Under the pieces are notes generated by a model that saw only the letters and a program-made list of their open reading frames with translations, made no database searches and was not told where the DNA came from. Source: Rotaria socialis (lineage: Eukaryota > Rotifera > Eurotatoria > Philodinida > Philodinidae). From it: 64,000 nt of DNA. A program made the translations under genes and the position numbers. The stretch lies in assembly GCA_905331475.1 (NCBI GenBank), contig CAJNYU010002985.1:310001-374000 (forward strand). Direction: 5' to 3'. This document shows, piece by piece, positions 54,701 through 64,000 of this stretch (position 1 is the first letter of the stretch; each line of letters opens with the position of its first letter).

Positions 54701-57401
54701 AGATACTATTCGACGAAGTGAACGCGAGCGTAAAACAATGATTGATCAAATAACTGCACTCGAACGACAAATATTAGGCATGGAAACTGAAAAAAAACAA
54801 ATTTTTGTAAGATTTTCGTTTTTAAAAAGCTCTAACTTGGTGTTGTAGAATAATCTTTCTGAACAAAATATATACCGTTCTGTAACATGATTAGAAATCG
54901 ATCATGATATTAAATTGAAACGAAGCCTGGTAGATCTAAAACTATCGTGTGTAATGGGCTGCAGGGTATAAATTGAGCGTCTTGATTGTGTAGAACGGTA
55001 GATTTTCAGTGTAAAGATTATTTTACAAAAATAATTCTAATTAGAAACGAAGTTTACAATGATTTATTTCTTATAGGAAAAAATGAATTTCTCAAAATCC
55101 AGTGAAGCCCGTTTATCGGATGAAAAACGACAATTAAAACGAGCGCTAGAAGAATATGAAGCTCGTACAACTGATCTTGAAATGAATAAACGAGCATTGG
55201 AAGGTGAAATTCAACGTTTAAATATGATCCTTACCGATAAAGACACTGAAATTCAAGTACATCAAGAACGATGCGACACCTTAATTAAACAAATTCAAGT
55301 AAAATAGCGAAATTTTCTGTTGAAATAATAACTCTCCTTTTTTTGGCTTCATTTCAGGATCGTGAAGAAAAATGTCAATCATTACAATTAAGTGTTGATC
55401 GTCTTTCTTTAACATTAGCTAAAATTGAAGAGGGTGAATCAAGCCTCAAAACCCGTGTACACTCACTGAATCAAACATTATCACAAACAAACTATCAAGC
55501 AGCTGATTTACAACAAAAACTTGGTGGTATTCAAAATGCTTTACAAGGTAGTGAAGCTGATCGTCGTATATTACAAGATAAACTTGAACAATCACGGTAT
55601 AAAACTATTCGTAGTTCTCGTTTTTTTTGTTGTTGTCTCAAATGGAAGTATTTATTTTTCAGATCACAAGTCTGTGAACTCAAAAAACAAAATCATGAAC
55701 TACTCGAACGTGTACATCATTTACAAAATGAAATTACTGATTCAGATATGAGACGGCATGAGTTAGAAAATCAACTACGAAATACGAATACTGTACGTTA
55801 TCAATTAGAATATGAAACATGATAAAATTATTTTCTGAAAGTTAACGATCACGAATTTTCAGGGATGATAGAATATGCTACTCTTTGTATTGCGAGAATA
55901 ATTTTCTTTTGATTGTGTTTATAAAATAAAGAATAATAATTTTATTGAATTTTTTTTTTGTAGCTTCTTGTTCAACGTCAAGAAAGTGAACAAGAAGCAA
56001 TTCAAAAGATTTCAATCTTAGCTGCCGATAAACAAGCAGTACAAGAGAAGAATGCTCTTTTACAACGTCAATTAGGCAACCTTGATCTAGAAAAACGTGA
56101 AGCTGAGAGATCAAAATTACGTTTAGAAAAAGACAAAAATGTTCTGAAGAAAACTCTAGACAAGGTTTGCTGATTTTCTTTGAAATTTAAAATTCTATTA
56201 TTATTGCTATTTTGTTCTTGAATAGGTTGAACGCGAACGTGTTGTTACCGAAGATATTGTTCGTTCATGGGATCGAGCTGAATTCGATCGGCAATACCGT
56301 CGAATCGAAGAAGAAAATCTAGCTCTGCAAAAACAAGTCGAACATTTACAAGCAGCCCTTAATGAATCAGAACAACAACATGCACAACGGTAATTGAGTT
56401 TCATGAAAATTAAATTTCACACATTATCTTTTCAAGTTCAATATAATATTCTCTATGTATAGCAGAGATCTTTGAATCTAGCATATTTGGACTCGAACTC
56501 ACATTCTTCAATGTATTTCATATCCCCGAATCGTATTTTTTTTACTTTCAACGAACTTTTTTCTAGAATAATATAAGTTTCTGATAGCCGCTTCACGTGA
56601 CATTTCTAACACTTTTGATACATAATTCAGACAATCTTGACAATGATCTTATAAAAATCAAGTCATAATTGACTGCTATATTTAGACTATAACCCGTTAG
56701 GTCGGTCCCGGTTTCCGGGATCAATCTGATGGGCACTAGTGTATATAGAAGCAAATTTGAGATTAGACAAATTTGTTACTTTTTAGAATTTTTTGTTGTC
56801 ATAAGATTTATCTGTTTTGTGTCCTATGTTTCTAGCTTAATTGATCTAGCGACACGTAGTAGACGTGAAACCGAGGCCGAAACCGAACGTATCCGATCAT
56901 CTCAAACAGCTGCCGAACGTGCTTTAGAAGCACGAGAAAAATCGCATCGAACTCGTGTTAAAGGTCTCGAAGAACAAGTAATTTCATAAAAGCTTTTAAT
57001 TTTTCAAGAGAAACAAAGTATTCCTTAAATTTAACCGCTAGATTACAACATTAAAAGAGCAACTTCATCAAGAATTGCGCAAACGTCAATCATTTCTAAC
57101 TCGTTCAATGGCAAATGGAGATGAAATAAATGCACTTCGTCGTGAAATAACAGATTCACTAACGTTTGTATCACAAGATCCACGTGGTCTCGATCCGGTT
57201 CATTTAGATCATGAAACAAAACGATTAGCAGATATGAACGAACAGCCTGTACGTCATCGTTCACCTAATCGACGTAATCTATCACCACCTATTGCCTTAC
57301 GTTCTATGCGAGCTGCTGCTTCTATAGCTGCAGCATCACCATCTCATTTGGGTCCTCAATCGCCGAACGGACGTGCACGATCTTCGCGGCCACGCTATTA
57401 A
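40702..57401 (+). CDS. CROCC: Rootletin (ciliary rootlet coiled-coil protein)
   Basis: Thirty-three exons join in phase to 2171 residues (human about 2017): 40702-40821, 41448-41753, 42037-42240, 42300-42383, 42464-42567, 42633-42798, 42859-43071, 43127-43215, 43270-43378, 45916-46127, 48348-48483, 49715-49951, 50014-50293, 50357-50520, 50591-50662, 50714-50765, 51213-51319, 51379-51555, 51614-51636, 51702-52173, 52467-53025, 53090-53473, 53535-53667, 53952-54334, 54393-54500, 54643-54806, 55077-55298, 55358-55596, 55663-55792, 55964-56164, 56226-56389, 56836-56977 and 57042-57401. Rootletin polymerises into the striated ciliary rootlet and links centrioles. Diagnostic segments are colinear with the family: 'AEKDELSIRYNALSDRLEQS', 'VLQYKNRCTELE', 'NFAQLNKMLREQLDQA'-like, 'ELWRDVVSFRKEF', 'ERSRLEARRELQELRRHVKM', the SRSPSP-rich hinge near exon 24, 'DIDPEQIRSALRDFVQS', 'SHRTRVKGLEEQ'. 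The rest is long heptad coiled coil. The tiny exons 16 and 19 are the weakest joins. Confidence 0.95.
44645..44667. repeat. (TA)n microsatellite in rootletin intron 9
   Basis: TA dinucleotide run about 60 bases beyond the 3' end of the nested antisense ORF. Confidence 0.9.
44724..45035 (-). CDS. Small single-pass membrane protein, nested antisense in rootletin intron
   Basis: An uninterrupted 103-residue ORF on the minus strand inside the 2.5-kb rootletin intron 9. It starts with a textbook signal peptide: basic 'MIKKK', a hydrophobic core, and a predicted cleavage after 'NVQA' (residue 21). A short polar ectodomain of about 12 residues follows, then a strong transmembrane helix (about 33-55, 'IAYIFLSLAICIVYCTLLLI'). 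A basic stop-transfer 'RYRIFKNSHTK' comes next, then a polar cytoplasmic tail of about 45 residues. The topology is therefore type I. I recognise no family. The ordered signal peptide, ectodomain, helix and basic anchor make this much more gene-like than other ORFs of similar size nearby. No promoter or intron was identified. Confidence 0.5.
   Translation of the reverse strand: MIKKKQTLLFMLAVFITNVQAESELSTNSEYKIAYIFLSLAICIVYCTLLLIYIFRYRIFKNSHTKEDDSQLYFNNRNRIQSEHDRYFLINQFLNRLKISFER
45769..45796. repeat. (CT)n microsatellite in rootletin intron 9
   Basis: Uninterrupted CT run about 120 bases upstream of exon 10. Confidence 0.9.
48704..48731 (+). mobile_element. Possible solo mariner-type terminal repeat
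   Basis: In rootletin intron 11 the sequence 'tagggtgtctcaaaaatctg' followed by 'tcatgaaa' has the look of a mariner/Tc1 inverted-repeat end next to a TA. No matching reverse copy ('ttttgagacaccct') is seen within the next kilobase and no transposase is readable. If real, it is a decayed or solo end. Confidence 0.25.
51357..51374. repeat. (TA)n run at rootletin intron 17 acceptor
   Basis: A TA run fills most of the short intron and directly precedes the 'ctag' acceptor of exon 18. It replaces the usual pyrimidine tract. Confidence 0.8.
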
Positions 57402-60400
57402 ACTTGCACATTTTTTTCTCCATTTTATTCGCTAAACGCCTACATATTTTGCCTGGCTCTAGATTCACTAGGGAAAAAAAACGACAAATTTTTCGTACTT
57501 ATACGCACTCAGATTCTTTCCGAATAGTGTGACCAATCGTGTTGTGAAATATGAAAAAAAGCAGAATTATTTATTTGTTTATAAAAGTCTTGGTAAACAT
57601 ATAGAATATGAAACCCGTGTCATCATTTTCTAACAGTGAAATTTTTATATTTCATATTGCCTTAGAATAGATCTTATTTTTGAGCTATACATATATAGAT
57701 ATGAAAGAAAACATAATTCTTCTAATTAATCTCGTTTGGCTTTCGTAATCTGCTTCTTTTTACAATTTTAATCTCATATACCGCCCATTCGTCCCTTTCC
57801 CTTTTTTTCTTTATTGTAGCTTAATCTAGAATAATTTTGCCTTGTAGATGTGTCAAATATTTTTTTGGCCTCTTTTTTAAAAAACCTGTTCTTTTTCGTT
57901 TCATATTTGTCATATTTATATGGTTAAAACATTTTTATTCTCGTGCCTTGTCTCTCTAAATACACTCACGTATATTTCTATGATTCTATTTAATTACATG
58001 CCTATCTTTTCTTGTGTTTTTAATTGAATTTTTTTTCTATTTCAAATAAATCAATGTATTCTGGAATTTTACGGATACAACACATTTTCACAGTGAACGC
58101 TCGAAAAGTGTCTAGGCAAAGAAAGCAATACGATGCTCTTTGGTACATCATTCCTGCTCGAACATACAGAAATTACTGTCATTTCGATGAGAATGCGAAA
58201 CACAGTCATGTTGTATGCGCTTGTTAGCATTGCATCCGAAAGTGCAAAACTAAACTGAACATTCGGTGTACATTGATCGTTTAGAATCGTGATTCGTCAG
58301 AACAAATAGTTAAAACTATAAAAAGGCTACAGTATTTTTTTTTTTTGAATTTAAAACAAAATAAACCAATTTCTATAATTGAGAACGAAATTCGACCAAG
58401 TTATACTTCATCGCGATATTTTCTTTTGAGCTTCTATAAAAGTTTATTTGCATGTTGAAAATCATTCTCGTTGTCTAGCACAGATTCACTAGTTACGGCG
58501 TACGTAAAGAGCAGCATATTTTTTTTTCGTTTACTTGATACTCTCAGATTTTGTCTCGGTGATAGATCGATCTCAAAACATTCTAAGAGATAGAGACTAG
58601 TCGGCGAAAATTCTTCTGCTTTGTAAACTTCATTGTGAGTTCACTTGCGTATATTAACAAACTCTTTGGCCATTTATCAGACATGTTCTACCACCATATA
58701 GACTACATATGTACGTAGTACGAGCATGAATATAGCTCGCATCAAGCGTTTTAACTAAAAATAACTATCGATATTTTTCATACGTATCCATAAGCTGCAT
58801 ATATAAGTGAAACAAACCTCGTAGCCTGTTTTGTTATATCTCAATATTTTATCGGATGGAATGAAATTTTACTTGTTATGTCACTCATATAAAAAGTACT
58901 ACAACCGGAACGGAAAATTATACAAGACGATCTTTAAAATGACAGACAATGTCAAATTTTGAATGATTGCCATAGATCGAAAATGATAAATAGCTAATTA
59001 ATTCGAGCAATAATTCGCTGCGAACATAAAAATTGACTTGTGAGAAAAAATAAATAAAACCCAATTTTTAGAACGAGCTGACTTTCTTGCTTTACAATTA
59101 TTGTTCTTGTATATCTATTGTTGTTGTTCTATACAAGAAAGAAATCTATGATGCAGTTGACATTTCGATTCGTCTATTTTTTTGAAATTATTTCGCCAAC
59201 GATTATGCTTTAATTTTCTACGTTTTTCACGTTGTTTGTTCTATCAAGCATGTCTTTAATGAGCTATCATGATAATGAAGATTGATTCAAGAATTCGTAT
59301 TGATAAAATTTTGTTTTTGTTTAATTTTCTTCTCTATTTAATAATGTTATTAAATTTCTTCTAATTCAATTTATATTCTCGTGTGAATTGATATCATTAT
59401 TAATAAAATTACGCGAATGTATCTTTCATCTTTTTCTTCTTCTTCTTCTTCCCTCGTAGAAACAATGATTTGACACATATTGCTTAGCTGTTGCTGTTTT
59501 AACTCAATGAAAAAGAAAAGAAAAGATTGCACAGATGTACTACGAAGAAAAAAGTGTACACTAAAACAAATCATATTCGTTCATCGAAGCATATTAAGAC
59601 AACTTTTACTTAAATTGAACAAGCTGAGAGCTTTCAACTCTAATTAAAATCAACCACACGGAAGAATTCAAACAGACAAAAAGACATCATCGAAAGAATG
59701 ACCTACAAAATAATTAATGAACTACTCGTTAAAATAAAATCTTACAATCTATTGAATATATTAGTAGACATACGACTTTGTAAATTCTGTCAGAGAACTG
59801 CATTGAAACTGAAATTGAGCAATTAGTGAGCTTCATTTATCTTCTTCGTTTTCTTTTTGTTAAGTGTTAAAATGTCTCGCAACAAGTTGTTCTCAAGAGA
59901 TTATACAACATTGATGAACAAAAAAAAAAAAATAGTGAGTTCTGTATATGATGTATTATATATGCAATTTTGTCGACAATGAACACATATTCGTTTCATT
60001 CATATAAAGTGATGTTGAATGATTAACAAGTTCTAATAGAAAAAGTAACAAGATGGATTCATTTTTTCAATTCAGTTGCTGTGTTCTTCGATTGGTTAAA
60101 AACAAAAAATTGTGTATTTCTCATTGGTTAAAAAACTTTGATTTTCATAATGTAAATGAATGCTATAAAGAAATTGAAAAAAAAAGAAGAAACGTGATTT
60201 TCAACATGTATGAAAGAAAACTCGTTAGTTAATCTATAGAATAAGTAACAACAAAATTTTGTCTATTCGCAATTCTCCTGAGAGCATACGAAGAAATGAA
60301 AAGAAAAGAAAAAAGACGAATGGACTGTTTCTTTTTGTCTTGTCATCGTTTGAATTTTTTTTTCTTTTAGAACATCATTGATGCACATCGATTCGGTAGA

Positions 60401-60674
60401 ATAGTTGTTGTAGTCTCTTTTAATCAAGTTTTTCTTTCTGTCCCTCTCTCTCTCTCTCTCTCTTCTCTCTATCCCATCAACGACTAGAAACGAGTCATTG
60501 GCTTTTCTCCTCATTTGGCACTCTGTTCGCTTGGAGAACTATTCACTCTATCATACATAGGCACTAGTAACGCTCTATTGGAGTTTTTGCTTGTGTTTAT
60601 CTTTCTCTTCCCTTCATTGACTCTTGGAGACTGTCTCTCATTTGTGCACAAGAGGCTTGTTCCTGTGCGAAACC
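57402..60674. other. Intergenic between rootletin and the PAX gene
   Basis: About 3.3 kb, AT-rich. The proximal part should contain the rootletin 3' UTR and the distal part the PAX promoter and 5' UTR, including a CT-rich stretch at 60444-60463. No coding ORF or RNA gene was recognised. Confidence 0.55.
60444..60463. repeat. (CT)n tract upstream of the PAX gene
   Basis: A CT run inside a longer pyrimidine-rich stretch about 210 bases before the PAX start codon. It is a likely promoter or 5' UTR element, similar to the GA/CT tracts common in invertebrate promoters. Confidence 0.7.
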
Positions 60675-62727
60675 ATGTTTCCGTTCAACCAGTTCGTTGC
60701 AGCTCAATACCGATATTCCAAATTCGGTAGGTGCTCTGTATTTTTTCCCTATCGATTCTTGCCTCCCTCTTTTTTTTATCCCTTTTTGCTCCATTGAATC
60801 GTAAGAGCCTATATTATCTATTAGTAAAGTCATCAAATGGTTTATTCAAGAAATATATATTTTTTTGTCATAGGACATGGAGGTATCAATCAGCTCGGCG
60901 GAGTTTTTGTTAATGGTCGACCCTTGCCTGATCTTGTTCGTCAATCAATTGTTGATCTAGCTAAACAAGGTGTACGACCATGTGATATAAGTCGGCAATT
61001 ACGAGTATCACATGGATGTGTAAGTAAAATCCTTGGAAGGTAATAGAGAAATATTTAAAAGCAAAAAAAAGGAGCAAATAATTTTTTGTTTTGTGGTTAG
61101 GTTTCATGAAACAGGTTCAATTCGTCCCGGTATTATTGGTGGAAGTAAGCCGAAAGTTGCTACACCGAAAGTTGTCGATGCTATAAGTAGTTACAAAAGT
61201 CAAGCGCCAACAATGTTTGCGTGGGAAATTCGAGAACGTCTTATTGCTGATGGAATATGTGATTCAGATAAAGTACCAAGTGTTAGTTCTATAAATAGGT
61301 ATACTCACATAACTTTCTTTTGTATAAAATATGAATAAAAAAGACTTAATGTGCTTGCTAACTAATGACTCGCAACGGCATTGATTTGCCGACTCATATT
61401 CATTTGTTTCTTCCTTTTCAATTTAGAATTGTTCGTAATCGTGGAAGTTCACATGATAGTTCAAAGACAAATAATCACAATAGCAATAATAATAATTCGT
61501 CGCCAACAACATCAAATGATACAATTGGAACGCCAACGCCAACAACAGGAACGACATCATCGATGGCTATGAATGGTACAGCAAGTAATGAAGACGATAG
61601 TAGAAGTCATCAAACAGGTGTCTCATCATCGCCGAATGGTTATAGTATTCATAGTTTACTTAATCATTCACAATATAATCTATATGCGAACGGTTATTCA
61701 ACAAAGCGTTCTCAGCATCATCACAGTCATGGATCTCGTATGAGTCATCATCATATGGGTAAGAAATCATTCGTCAAGCTCAGTAACAGATCAAAGCAAA
61801 CCTTCCTAAAAGAGTTTATGGTTCCGAATGTAGACAAAAATAAAACGAAACGAATGCGGTTACATCATCTGGAAATCCGTCACGTTACAAATTATTGTAG
61901 AAGAAATTAGAGAAAATATGATTTTGATAGAAATTTAAATAGTTTTCTTTTTGTTCTATTTATAGACATGCATGATCATAAACATTTTTCGGCTGAGCAA
62001 ATCAATTTTCTTGATAAATTTTTTAAAGAAAATTCATGGGCCGAAAATGCACAAATCGAATCGATTGCTAAAGCAACTGGCCTGACTGAATCTATCATTA
62101 AAGTAAGCGAAATAAACATCAAATATGCTATTTTTATTTTATTTCAAAGGTTTATATTGATCAACGTCGTTCTAAATGGAATTCAATGTATCCATCAAAC
62201 AGTTATCTTAATTATGGTACCAATGAATTTTCAAATGATCTATCAACATCATCATCGTCATCATTTCATAATGCCAATCAACATTTCATTGGAAATAATT
62301 CAATGAAAAATGATTTCGATTTATCAGCAACACGTTTGTGAAATTCATTCAAGTTGCTTTTCTTGTAGTTTTCTCGTTTTGAATATTTAGAACCGAATGA
62401 ACTCTTTTGTTCGTCGTCAGCATCTTATCCAACACCAGCAGCAAATTTCTCAATACCAGCACATGCTTCAGGTAGAAAATTAGAAAATAATGAAAAGCAA
62501 ACAGCTCTATAGTTTATTCTAGACTATTATTCTTCAAATCCGTATTCAACGGATTGGCGTTATTCATCATTTTCAAATTTTAGTAAGTAATTTTATTGTG
62601 TAAGTATTTGATGATAGTTTTATTTTTTTATTTTTTATTCCTATTCTATTAAATAGATCGTGATATTCATCAATATTATCCTTCTTATGTGTGCGATTCA
62701 TCGCTCAAATCCGAACCTATTCAATAA
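60675..62727 (+). CDS. PAX2/5/8: PAX2/5/8-class (PaxB-like) transcription factor
   Basis: Nine exons: 60675-60726, 60874-61039, 61101-61298, 61427-61758, 61966-62102, 62150-62333, 62391-62471, 62523-62582 and 62657-62727. They encode 426 residues. PAX proteins are DNA-binding developmental regulators. The paired domain (about residues 18-145) begins '[20 protein letters not shown]'. It has '[19 protein letters not shown]', with Gln, Arg and His at the specificity positions where PAX6 has Ile, Gln and Asn. '[12 protein letters not shown]' and 'GICDSD' place it with PAX2/5/8. An octapeptide 'YSIHSLLN' follows. Exons 5-6 then encode '[18 protein letters not shown]' through '[15 protein letters not shown]', a homeodomain-length three-helix unit with non-canonical recognition residues. 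The C-terminus ends 'SSLKSEPIQ', which contains a psi-K-x-E sumoylation consensus. If the donor at 62334 is not used, the frame stops at 62341 instead. The start has a good context ('aaaccATG'). Confidence 0.9.
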
Positions 62728-62881
62728 GAGAACCTATCATTTTGTTGTCTATTTTTCATGTCTAAAACTACTACATAAATAATAAATGTGCAGCAATCTT
62801 TGTTCATACAAAAATCGTATTTTTTTCTTCGTATGCGAAACAAGTAGAAAATAAACAAAACCCCCAAAAAATAAAGTTTCA

Positions 62882-64000
62882 CTACGTTGCGACAATATCA
62901 TCTTCGTCGCTATCCACCACTGTGGGTTTTTTAGTAATACTGGTATCTGGTGATTTATGGCGAGATGACGAACGATCGCTATTTGCGGGTGATAGAGGTT
63001 TACGACTTATGGAAGGCGATGATGGTCGTTGCTAGTTATTATAAATAAACAAATAAGAATAGAAAAAAAGTTTAAAAGAATGAAATTATTTACTTGTTTT
63101 GAAGGTAGCTCTCGGTCGATTGTTGTTGAAGATGAACCGCTTAGATTGGATTTCTCTTGATAAAATACAAGAGAAATAGGATTTGAATGAAACTTTCACC
63201 ACATACCTCGATTGCTAGGCAAGTTCGCTTTAAAGCCAGGTGACGACGGACGATGACTGTTAGGTGGAGGCGAACGATCTCGACGCTAGAGAGTAATGTT
63301 AAGAAGAAACAAGATATAAGAATAGTATTGTATATTTACTATTCTCGACGTTGGCTCTGTAATATTTTTGTATGATTGTGTTTTAGGTTGAATTTCACCT
63401 AAAAAGATAAATAATTTAGTACCATATTGTTCATGAAAATGATTAAAATCTTCTTACGTATAGGTACAGTTGGTTTTGCATTTAATTTTAGCCCATAGCT
63501 AGGAGGATCTCGTTTTATTTCACTAGAATTTATTTGAACAATATGCATCATCCATTAAATTAATATGATTTCTTACTTTCCATATGATAATTGCAACGGT
63601 TTTGATGGTGTTGAAATAGGAATATTTTCATTGTCATCACTGTCTGTACGTTCTGATTTTCTGCTGGAAACTGACGATCGTGGTTTAGGTTTTGGCGAAG
63701 ATATTTTATTTGGAGTTTTATCCATTTCTGTTCGATTTAAGTAGCCTCGTAATACTGCTTGGATGGCCCTTAAAGCAGGCTATAGGAAGAAAAAGAAAGG
63801 AAATTTTTTTTTGAATCGTAATATGAGAATTCTTACTTCATTAGCAGTACTACTACTAGCTGATGTTGGTCGACTCGTGATACGCTCATTATCAGAATTA
63901 TCTTCTTTAAAGCTTGAATGTGGCGATGGTCTTACAGATGGCTTCTAAAACATCGAAGCAGATAGTATGTAACATAAGAGATTCCCTTTGAAATGAGATT
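62882..64000 (-). CDS. IQ-motif, Ser/Pro-rich protein, 5' end outside window
   Basis: Minus-strand exons 63944-63837, 63779-63577, 63522-63458, 63398-63340, 63285-63207, 63155-63094 and 63031-62882 join in phase to the last 241 codons plus stop. The first of these is preceded by an acceptor, so more exons lie beyond the right edge. The second exon encodes 'ALRAIQAVLRGYLNRTEM', a good IQ calmodulin-binding motif (I-Q-x3-R-G-x3-R). Everything else is low complexity: repeated Ser-Pro, Arg-Ser and Lys-Ser-Pro units and acidic patches ('DSDDNE', 'DSDEDD'), consistent with a disordered, heavily phosphorylated tail. No family can be named from this part. Its stop is 155 bases from the PAX stop, tail-to-tail. 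Confidence 0.72.

Noticed and set aside
56470..56520. tRNA-like 'gagttcgagtcc' on the minus strand
   Set aside because: It resembles a T-arm, but the flanking bases do not pair into a T-stem and there is no A-box or acceptor stem around it.

Overview
The window is nuclear DNA from an invertebrate animal. It is AT-rich and encodes metazoan-specific families (PAR-3, a PAX gene, rootletin, TDP-43, PRMT1). Introns are GT-AG and mostly 50-70 bases, mixed with a few of 0.7-2.5 kb. Several start codons sit just downstream of a pyrimidine tract plus AG, which would suit spliced-leader trans-splicing. A bdelloid rotifer or similar small protostome fits best. That placement is inference from architecture and composition, not from a species-diagnostic marker.

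Layout. 1-2733 (+): 3' part of a gene with MATH/TRAF-like domains. 4400-5784 (-): PACSIN-like F-BAR protein. 5785-10440: intergenic, with an unusual GC-richer block at about 8.3-8.7 kb. 10441-16322 (+): PAR-3, 16 exons. 16323-21386: gene-poor, with one textbook TATA box. 21387-22703 (+): PA-TM-RING ubiquitin ligase of the Goliath/RNF130 type. 25321-27069 (+): basic, low-complexity protein with a PTB-like N-terminal domain, tail-to-tail with SDHC at 27239-28047 (-). 29396-36518 (+): tight tandem array of TDP-43, PRMT1 and the mitochondrial Obg GTPase MTG2. 36519-40701: intergenic. 40702-57401 (+): rootletin, 33 exons, with a small antisense membrane-protein gene inside its largest intron. 60675-62727 (+): a PAX2/5/8-class gene with octapeptide and an apparently full-length but degenerate homeodomain. 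62882 to the right edge (-): IQ-motif, Ser/Pro-rich protein, cut by the window.

Exon joins were worked out by hand. For every multi-exon model the exon lengths sum to a multiple of three and the phases agree across each junction. The genes do not form one pathway. Themes that recur are polarity and cilia (PAR-3, rootletin), RNA metabolism and arginine methylation (TDP-43, PRMT1) and mitochondria (SDHC, MTG2).

Most notable observations: the PaxB-like domain order of the PAX gene; a glycine-poor, Q/N-rich TDP-43 tail that keeps the conserved NPxMM helix; the nested antisense gene in rootletin; a small antisense CxxCG motif ORF in a PAR-3 intron; and the acceptor-before-ATG pattern.
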